DNA of 64,000 nucleotides from Erodium maritimum. Its lineage: Eukaryota; Streptophyta; Magnoliopsida; Geraniales; Geraniaceae. This document shows positions 56,592-64,000 of the stretch, in pieces (position 1 is the stretch's first letter; each line of letters starts with the position of its first letter). The position numbers were made by a program, and so were the translations under genes. The DNA is taken from NCBI GenBank assembly GCA_963921825.1, contig OY997592.1:31103730-31167729 (forward strand), read 5' to 3'. The notes beneath the pieces were generated by a model. It was not told the DNA's origin and made no database searches. It was given only the letters and a program-made list of their open reading frames with translations.

Positions 56592-58849
56592 AGAGTACTT
56601 GTTTACCATTTATATTTTGGATATCGTATTCTCTGTCACTTGAGTATTACGCTTGTTTGTTTTGTTTCGTGGTTGCTTTATGTTGGAACGGAAATTTGAA
56701 ACCGTTAAGCCCACCCGTGCCTTAACACGCCGGCCGGGAGTTTTGTAATACCGATTAATGTTAGTGTGAGTTTGAAAGTGGAGTAACAGACTGTCTCGTT
56801 CTTAAAGACCTTGGCGTACTGAAAGTTTCTTTTCCTTCTTCGAGCGCGATGACCGAATTTTAAGAACCGAATTGTGAAACATCAGGCGTTCATCGAGTGC
56901 TATCACCAACGAATGCCCGAGCAATGAAGTGCTGCAGCATTGACCAGTAAACAGTCCGACCGGTCACAGGAGATGACCGGGTGGCGATAAAATTAGAGTG
57001 GCGTAGAGGAAGCATGGTGGGCCCGTAACCCACAGGCGTCGCAATCTCCAGCTTCTTCTACCCCTCCTGGAATTTTGAAATCTTAAGAATCGAACCTTTG
57101 AGACGACCTTTGTGTCTTGAAACCCCGATTAACGGGCGAGGAGATGGACGAGTGTGTGTCGTGCGTGTGAGATTAGAGTAGAGTGTGTTTCCCAAAGTTC
57201 CCTCTAGAGGAGCCGATCGGATTGCCGCCAATTCACGAGGTCGGCATCAGAATTGACCCGAGGCCAGAGACGACACCAACATCCTTGGACCATGCAGATT
57301 CGCGACAGCAGAGTTGACCAAACCGAACGTCAATCCGGAGGGCCAGAGAAAAGGGTTATCTGTCCGAGCGCATCGCCGTGAAGAACGCAGCACGCTTCGT
57401 TAACAAGAGAAGTGGAGCGCAGAGGGCGCATGAAGACCACATGAGGCTGGACCGAATCACGATGAAGAACCGAAACTCAGTTCCGACACGATAAAGTTTT
57501 AGAAGAAGATGGTCAACAACGGCGACACCAAAGATCATGAGCATGTAGCGGATCGAGGAGAGAGTTCGTGCCGTGTAGCAGTGAAGAAGACGTATTACGA
57601 AAGTCACATCATTCGCGCCACACGGTGCAGGCAAGTAGGACCGAGAGATACAGCGACATCAGGCGACACTCCCAGCGTAGCAGTATGCGGAGAACGAGAA
57701 CCGAGTTCGTATCAAGACGTATCTTTGTCAGCAAGGGAAGGGCGAACGCCAGCGTCCCACGAGGACTAGTGCAACCTTTAAGCTTACGCCATAGAAGTGA
57801 GAGCACCTCACGTGGGATCCGGGAACAACTAGCCGAGTGCGACTACCACAAGCTTCCAGGCCAGTAACAAGATGGCACCGAACGAAACATTGTATGGTAG
57901 GTCGGGTCTTGTGCCCATGCAGGGCACAGTGAATGTTAAGATTTGACCGTTGTTGGTCCTGAGTTGTTCGAGAGACAATTGAAGGAACCGCGCAAAGTAC
58001 TCTAAACCGTTTAAATCCTTGAGATTACAATGCTTGTTGGGTACTCACTAATGTGGTAACTTGGTTGAAACGAACTATAAGTTGGTTTGATCGGTAGCAC
58101 GTGAGCAAGTGTCAACGATAAGCGGAATATCACGGGTTGGATAACCTTCGATGATCAATCTTGGGTGCGTGTTCCTTATAGTAATTTCTTGTTCTTGTGT
58201 ATTTTGAGGTACACCTACCTTTCCACTAGATGTGGTAAAATGAGTGGTTGCTACACACCTGGCAGTGTTTATGAGATCCTTTGGCTTGATGAATGCATGT
58301 GTGTTTACTTTCTTGTATATTTGTTTATATTTGGTCGTGACATGACCATGTTTGAGTTCCGGTGTGAATTATCCCTGGAATGGTTACTAAAGAGAAATTG
58401 AAAAGTTACGTCTGCGTATGGTTCCAACTTTGTCCGACTTTTGGAGTATTCCTGCACGATACCTATACCGACGGGGAATTCCGGTATGGGATGTCTAGAC
58501 CGATGTCGTGTGTTCTGGTGTAATACCTATACCGATGGAGAATTCCGGTATAGGGTATCTAGACCGAGTTTTACTGTGGTGGTACGATATCTATACCGAT
58601 GCAGGATTCCGGTATAGGATATCTAGACCGTTACCTGGTTTTCCTTAGTGTTTGGGTGTTATTCGGCATGTTGTCTTTACTCGGTGAATCTTTGAGATGG
58701 TATGAATTGTTGCTTGGTGAAACTGTGAACTGTTGAATAAGGCTGTTTCACCGCCAAGTATGGCGTTTGGGTAACTAGCGTGATCAAGTGAGGTGCGGTT
58801 AAGTGAAGGCCGCGCTGATTCGGGAGCGGTTAAAGACCGCACAGAGCCG
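56592..58849 (+). pseudogene. Decayed and shortened pol region of gypsy element 3
   Basis: No long ORF. Near 57190-57270 the translation keeps IGLPPIHEVGIRIDPRPETT, like the linker before gypsy reverse transcriptase. At 57440-57530 the bases still track the reverse transcriptase region but with many indels and stops. Protease, the catalytic reverse transcriptase motif, RNase H and the integrase core are not recognisable. At 58440-58630 imperfect repeats of ccgatg, attccggtatagg and tctagacc recall LTR repeats. The region is much shorter than a full pol (over 3 kb). Confidence 0.6.
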
Positions 58850-59217
58850 ACATAAGATTTACGCAGACCTCTTGAATTTACAGTCGGTGATCACGTGTTT
58901 CTGAGGGTGAGCCCGAAGTAGGGACTCCTGCGTTTCAATCGTGATGGAGACGAGTTGGCCCCCACGGTTTATCGGACCTTTGGAGGTTTTGGGCAGAGTT
59001 GGAGCCGTTGCCTATCGTCTTCCATGTGTCCCAGTTGCGGAAGTACACCGCAAATCCCTTCCACGTGATTGAGTGGACGGACATCGAGGTGGCTGAGGAT
59101 GTTTCGTATGAGGAACAGCCAATCAGGATTCTGGGTAGGCGAGAGAAGGCCTTGCGTGGCAAGACTATTCCACTGGTTCGTGTGCAGTGGAAGCACCACG
59201 GAGCAGAGTCGACCTAG
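58850..59217 (+). pseudogene. Integrase C-terminus with chromodomain-like tail, gypsy element 3
   Basis: The pieces LEFTVGDHVFLRVSP and VFHVSQLRKYTANPFHVIEW, then YEEQPIRILGRREKALRGK and PLVRVQWKHHGAEST, are the end of a chromovirus integrase, which helps direct insertion by binding chromatin. The stop at 59215 precedes the expected ending (EDEVRAKYPSLFNP, in frame after it). A frameshift lies at about 58980. Confidence 0.75.
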
Positions 59218-59306
59218 GAGCGCGAGGATGAGGTCCGTGCGAAGTACCCCAGTCTGTTCAACCCTTGAGGTACATCCGTTTTAAATTTCGAGGACGAAAT
59301 TCTTTT

Positions 59307-59319
59307 AAGGGGGGTAGAC
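59307..59319 (+). other. Polypurine tract, gypsy element 3
   Basis: aaggggggtagac immediately before the 3' LTR start at 59320. Confidence 0.9.
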
Positions 59320-61743
59320 TGTAAAGACCACCCCTGTTAAAAGATTTATTATTTAAAATTGTTCGATGGGAACGTCATGGTTGGAAAACGGGTTAAAATT
59401 TGGAACAAATGCAAAAGAAAAAGAAAAAAAGGGGGGGGGGGGGGAGGACTTGGGCCGGACAGGCTTAGGCCCAGTCAGTAGACCGAGCCCAATCCTGCAC
59501 TGCACGCACGGGCCAAGCCCGCACCATGCGCGCACGACCTAGGCCCAACCCACGCGAAGCCGAAACCCAACCTAACCCTATTGTTCCTCTGTCTTCTTCA
59601 CGCTACCTTGCACGCCTCCCGAGACAAACCCTTCGCCGCGCTCTCCCATCTCTCTTGATCCTTCTCCTCCTCTCTCTACCTCCATCGCAAGCCTCCTCAC
59701 CGAGATCCTCTCCTCTGCGTGTGAATCAAACCACGCTACTGAGAAGTCAAGACGCACCGCCCCGACTTCCCCGTGGTTCGTCTTCTCCGACTTCGAGCTA
59801 TGTCGCGTTGGCGACGGAGGAATCAGCACGATTCGTGCTTCCTCGTCGCACCTTTCATCCTCTCCGACCACACACCGCCAGAGAAATCACCCTGACGAGC
59901 TCGGGTTGGGTGAGCTTCGCCGCCTGAATCCCGATCTCCATCGCGATTCTCTCGCCGGAGAACCTACGCCTTCGACAGATTTGGGACGGAGAGCGTTGGG
60001 TTGCTCTCCAGCCACGACCACGAGCTCGCCGGAGCCCTAGCGTCTCTCCCAATCACAGTCGTCCCTCCTCCGAGCCATCTGGCGCCGTCCATCGCCCTCT
60101 CGAAGCCAGAACCCTCGCTGGAGTGACCTCGAGGGCGCTGGACTCAAGCCAATACGACTTGGGCCAGGATGACCATTGGGCCATGATAGGCCATTGGGCC
60201 AAGGATGGGCTTTTGGCCCGGACGGCCTTGGGCCAAGATGACCTTGGACCAGTGCAGGATTTGGGCCAGGCTCAGGCTTCTAGACTCGGGTGTGGATCGG
60301 GCCTGACTCGGGTCTTGACAGGGCCTGAGTCGAGTCTGGGTCCGGGTCGGTTCTGGGTCCGGTCGGGTCTGGGTTCTGGACCGGATCGGATCCGGGTCGG
60401 ATTCGGGTCCGGTTCTCGGATCTGGGTCGGCGGACTTAATGAATTATTTAATTAATTTAAATAATTTAAAATGGAGATTTAAAGGACTAATTTGATAATT
60501 AGAGGACTGATTATGGCTTTTACCTGTTAAAATCAGACTGTGACTTCGCCCGAGAAGACCGGAGGTAGGCCCGGACGTCAGCAGCTAGGAGACGTAGCTA
60601 TTGTAGTCTTCTTGAGGTAGGGAAAAGTACTAAACTCCTCTTGTAATTTAAGAACGTTAATAGTATGCCTATAGGATAATCAAAAAAGCAGGAAAGGTCC
60701 TAGTTTGCATATACGATGCGATTCACTAGAATAGATGCTCTTCAATTACATTAATAACCGGACGAGTCTTAGTATTCATATAGGATGTGATTAACTAGAT
60801 TAATCGCTTTCAATATTTTGTGAAATTTCCGTGCTGGTAGAATGGCCATGTCGATCCTTAGGATTGCTTGCTGATTGTATTGATTGATGTTTGTTCGCCT
60901 TAAGGTCGATGCTTGTTCCATTCTTAGGATAAGATAAAAGTCAAACTAGACTAACTGAACTATGATGATCGTAATGTGAATGGTTGGTCTTTGAATATGA
61001 TTGATTGATTGAATGAATGGTTGTGTGTGAATTGGTTGTGCCTATGGATATGATCGGGTGAGTGATAGACCGAATGATACGTGGTTGGTAAGTCATGATG
61101 GTAAGCTTGGTTGGGCATTGTGTGTGACTGTATTGTGCGTGTTATACTATTGTGTGGCTTGAGTGTGTGCCTTGAGGTGGACATTCCGGGAAGACATCTA
61201 GGCCAATGTGCGGTTCCGGTATAATGTGAGTACGGACCCCGAGGTGGACATATCGGGAAGATACCTAGTCCGATGTGCGGTTCCGGTATGGTATATTATG
61301 ATCTCACCCCGATGCTACGTGTTCCGGGAAGACGTAGGCCGAGGGTTATTCCGGTATGGTATATTATTGTCTTATCCGACACTACGTGTTCCGGAGAGAC
61401 TATTTCACCCCGATGCTACGTGTTCCGGGAAGACAGAGGCCGATGGATGTTCCGGCATGATACTTTATTGTCTCATTCCGATGCTACGTGTTACGGAGAG
61501 ACTCACTTTACCCCGATGATATGTGGTCCTTTGGGGACATTTCCGGGACTTCCGATGACATGCGTTCCTAGGGAATATTTACGGAAGTCCCGATGATAGT
61601 GTTTCCTTTTGACCGAGGGACAATCTGATATGACGTACCAGTCAGTGTACGGATCATAGTCTTGGGATTTGATATTCAGTATTTTGGTGTTTGTGTGTTA
61701 CTTTAATCGATTCCCTGTTACATTCGTTACCTTTCCATTAATC
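59320..61743 (+). repeat. 3' LTR of gypsy element 3, interrupted
   Basis: Matches the 5' LTR from its first base until 61743, where copia element 2 enters; the corresponding site in the 5' LTR is near 53604. Substitutions and small indels are scattered throughout (for example a 13-base G run at 59430 where the 5' LTR has a short one), so this insertion is older than copia element 1. Confidence 0.9.
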
Positions 61744-63379
61744 TGTTGGGTCTCGAGGTAGGGTTGGAGATGAACCAACTCGCACCGAAAAATCAATGAA
61801 AACCAAGAGACGATTAAAACCATGAAACAACTAACAAAGAATGGATTTACAAGAGAAAAATTCAGCACTATTTCTTACCAAAACAAGAACACCGGTTAAC
61901 GAATGATTGACTTTAGTCTCCAAGACGCTTGCGTATCCACATGGGAATCAAAGCCACATAGTTCTTTTCTTTGAGTACTCAAGAACACAAAAATGGAGGT
62001 GGGAGCTTGCCAAACCCGAAATTGCCATGGAGAGGAGGGAGAAGTTGTGTTTCCTATTCTTGTCTTGTATTTGTTATGTTGAAAAAAGATGACTTAAACA
62101 TAACAAACCCCATGCTTGTCCAACCAAAGGCATGGGACAAGTATGGTGTCAAGTAAGGTGTAAATAGGACAAAGTATGGCTAGACAAGATTGGGTTAGGT
62201 GGTGAATCACCAACACCATAATCCTTGTCTTCCTTACTTAGTACTAATAAATCAAGACTTGATTAATTAGTTTCATGGGCCTTGGTTGCATGGGCCTTTC
62301 ATGGGTCTCGTGGAACATGGCCCGTGGCCATTTCCAACGAGGTCCCGTGATTCGCTCATCGCCTCCAAGCCTTTCATACCGGAAATGTCCAACATTATCC
62401 GTAAAGTCCTATTTACTTACGAGCACATGACCCAAAACCCAGTTTTGGTCATGTCCCGAGACAACTCCCTTTTGGCCATTCTCCATAAATGTGTCAATGA
62501 GTTTCACCCTCCGGTGTGACCCTTAGGTTTATGCATGTCAATAGATCAACGTAAAATCCTATTTTACTTGATCCTATTTAAGTGGCGACTAACGAGACTT
62601 TAGCATTGCCTGATCCTATTTTACTTGATTCTAACCTTTCTGTCATCCCTGTCATTATCCTTTTATCTCCGATATCCTGATTGAGATAAGGCATAGAGCC
62701 GTCATCCTTATTATTCTCAGTCACTGTTCCTTGATATGTGAGATGACTGAAGATATGATACCCAGTATCATGTGCATGACCATGCTATTCTTTCAGTCAC
62801 TCTCGATCAAGCGGCCGAGAACCGATATCTTTCCCATACCTCAGTATGAGGGATAAATACCTTAGTCGTCTTTCGTGTCACTCATGTAGCCCGTCTCCAA
62901 GCCAATCCTGGCCGTTATGGAAGCCCTGTTACGGAAAACGTTAGGCTCAGGTCATACTCAGTTGTTGACTACATAGTGATCACAAAGACTCCTTTGTCTA
63001 AGGATACATGACAAGCTACGACACTGAATATGTTCATGACTTAATCTATGGCACATATTCAGGGCGGGTCGCCCAATATCATGTCCCACATGATATCTAT
63101 GATCAGACTCCGGAATCCCATTCCAATGACTAACAGAACGTAAGCCATAAAGAGCCATCTTTCATACTAGTCGCTTATAATGAATCTTTGTTGACTAGGG
63201 ACCCATCGAGTGTGATCTATCTCGATTTATGGTTCTATTCGCATGGTGGGCATAGATCAGAGCACACATCGATATATTACTCCAACACATAAGTAATATA
63301 AAGTCGCTTTAATTTTATTGCTAACGATGATATATACATTTGGACATTTAGGATTGAACTACGGAAACTAAGACTAACA
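61744..63379 (-). repeat. 3' LTR of copia element 2
   Basis: 1636 bp, reading TGTTAG to CCAACA on the minus strand. It aligns over long stretches with the LTRs at 38977 and 46336 (for example the inverted tgattgagataaggcatag near 62680) but lacks the TTC microsatellite. Confidence 0.87.
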
Positions 63380-63393
63380 ATCTCCCACTTTCC
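63380..63393 (-). other. Polypurine tract, copia element 2
   Basis: On the minus strand gggaaagtgggaga(t) precedes the LTR, matching ggcaagtgggagat of copia element 1. Confidence 0.88.
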
Positions 63394-64000
63394 CTAGTTC
63401 CAATCTAAACTCCAATATGTCCTCATCGACTTTACATGTCTAACAAGTTCAAGTAGGGACACTGCCTTAGTCAAAGGGTTGGCTATGTTATCATCTGTTG
63501 CAATATAGGTTATCTTCACTTCACCTCAGTTCAGTATTTCTCTGATGAGGTGGATACGCCGCAGTACATGTTTGGATTTGTTATGCGATTTGGGCTTTTA
63601 GCTTGCGCAATGGCCCTTGAGTTGTCGCAAAATGGATTCACCGGGCTGGATGGGTTTTTAATTACACCCAGCCCCGCCGTGAATTTGCAAATCCACATAG
63701 CCTCCTTAGCTGCCTCTACAACATCCATGTACTTGGCCTCTGTCGTAGATTCGGCAATGGTATCTTGCTTTACGCTCTCCCAGCTAAAGCTCCGCCATTC
63801 AGCGCAAACACATATCCTGGCTGACTTCTAAAGTCATCTGGATTTGTCTTGGAAAACTAGCGTCTAGTCATCCTTCGACGACTAGTTCAGCATCATCTTT
63901 CCCCCAGCTTAAACTAATGTCTACTGGTACAACATAAGGCTTACGAGACGCCCGGTCTCGTACATGTCATGGCATATATGATCGATCCCGCTCCCAGGCG
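63394..64000 (-). pseudogene. Copia element 2 RNase H and end of reverse transcriptase region
   Basis: Minus-strand translation gives AAKEAMWICKFTAGLGVIKN and PSSPVNPFCDNSRAIAQAK, closely like copia element 1 RNase H, with IGSIMYAMTCTRP at the window edge. Stops and shifts interrupt it (for example after PNMYC near 63570), so this copy is dead. Confidence 0.82.

Larger units (their letters stand above)
51156..61743 (+). mobile_element. Ty3/gypsy element 3 (gag open, pol decayed), 3' LTR interrupted
   Basis: 5' LTR 51156-54062, primer site 54066, leader, gag 55148-56365, about 2.3 kb of decayed pol, an integrase C-terminus with chromodomain-like end (58850-59217), polypurine tract and 3' LTR from 59320. 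The 3' LTR is cut at 61743 by copia element 2 and continues outside the window. The integrase tail with its YEEQPIRIL and WEREDEVRAKYP motifs (the stop at 59215 falls within the latter) and the long LTR suggest the Tekay/Del chromovirus lineage. Confidence 0.88.
61744..64000 (-). mobile_element. Ty1/copia element 2, antisense, partial
   Basis: Inserted in the 3' LTR of gypsy element 3. On the minus strand it reads from the window end: RNase H, polypurine tract, 3' LTR. The LTR (61744-63379) ends TGTTGG...TAACA on the plus strand and shares many blocks with the copia element 1 LTR, so both belong to related families. The remainder of the element, and its target duplication, lie beyond the window. 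The five bases before it are taatc. Confidence 0.88.

Noticed and set aside
57356..57867. Several 60-100 codon ORFs in the decayed gypsy pol
   Set aside because: Different frames on both strands, no recognisable domain, and the underlying bases track a damaged reverse transcriptase region.

Overview
This is a stretch of plant nuclear chromosome, almost certainly from a dicot. The signs are one intron-rich host gene with GT-AG introns and an N-terminal organelle-targeting sequence, LTR retrotransposons primed by initiator tRNA-Met, L1-type LINEs whose ORF1 carries an RNA recognition motif, and many foldback MITEs. I cannot name the species. Only one intact host gene is visible; nearly everything else is mobile DNA in nested layers.

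Layout. 1-2362: an antisense LINE ORF1 fragment. 2907-3330: a foldback MITE. 3874-10649: a weakly supported old solo LTR holding a LINE tail, a cluster of TRIM-like repeats and, inside a TRIM, a clear 3.3 kb Ty3/gypsy solo LTR (6258-9585, target duplication AGTCT). 11040-12716: a poly(A)-ended LINE-like remnant. 13030-17975: a foldback element with internal minisatellite, split by a deleted Ty3/gypsy element (13326-17387, target duplication ATTTT). 18279-19106: a probable non-autonomous Harbinger-like element just upstream of the host gene.

19295-30599 (+): a 17-exon gene for an M3-family zinc oligopeptidase, orthologous to Arabidopsis TOP1/OOP (organellar oligopeptidase A). My splice model gives 782 residues with every junction in phase and the HEFGH zinc site present. 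Intron 8 holds a hairpin MITE and decayed copia pieces. Intron 15 (about 3 kb) is a head-to-tail array of four foldback elements separated by (TA)n runs.

31450-64000: LINE copy 3 (from about 36245) is the base layer. A young copia element (38977-47856, target duplication ATTAC) sits in its ORF1. A gypsy element (from 51156) sits in its ORF2 and has a continuous gag frame but decayed pol. A second, antisense copia (61744 to the window end) sits in that gypsy element's 3' LTR. LINE copy 2 (32216-36244) and an antisense LINE reverse transcriptase fragment lie just upstream.

I found no defence system, biosynthetic cluster, RNA gene or CRISPR. The best new leads are: a putative intron inside the LTRs of three gypsy families, with donor and acceptor in matching places; a conserved 37-nt block in the gypsy leader (candidate packaging signal); the (TA)n-linked foldback array in the host intron; and a conserved motif upstream of the RRM in the LINE ORF1 proteins. 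All coordinates and alignments were read by eye.
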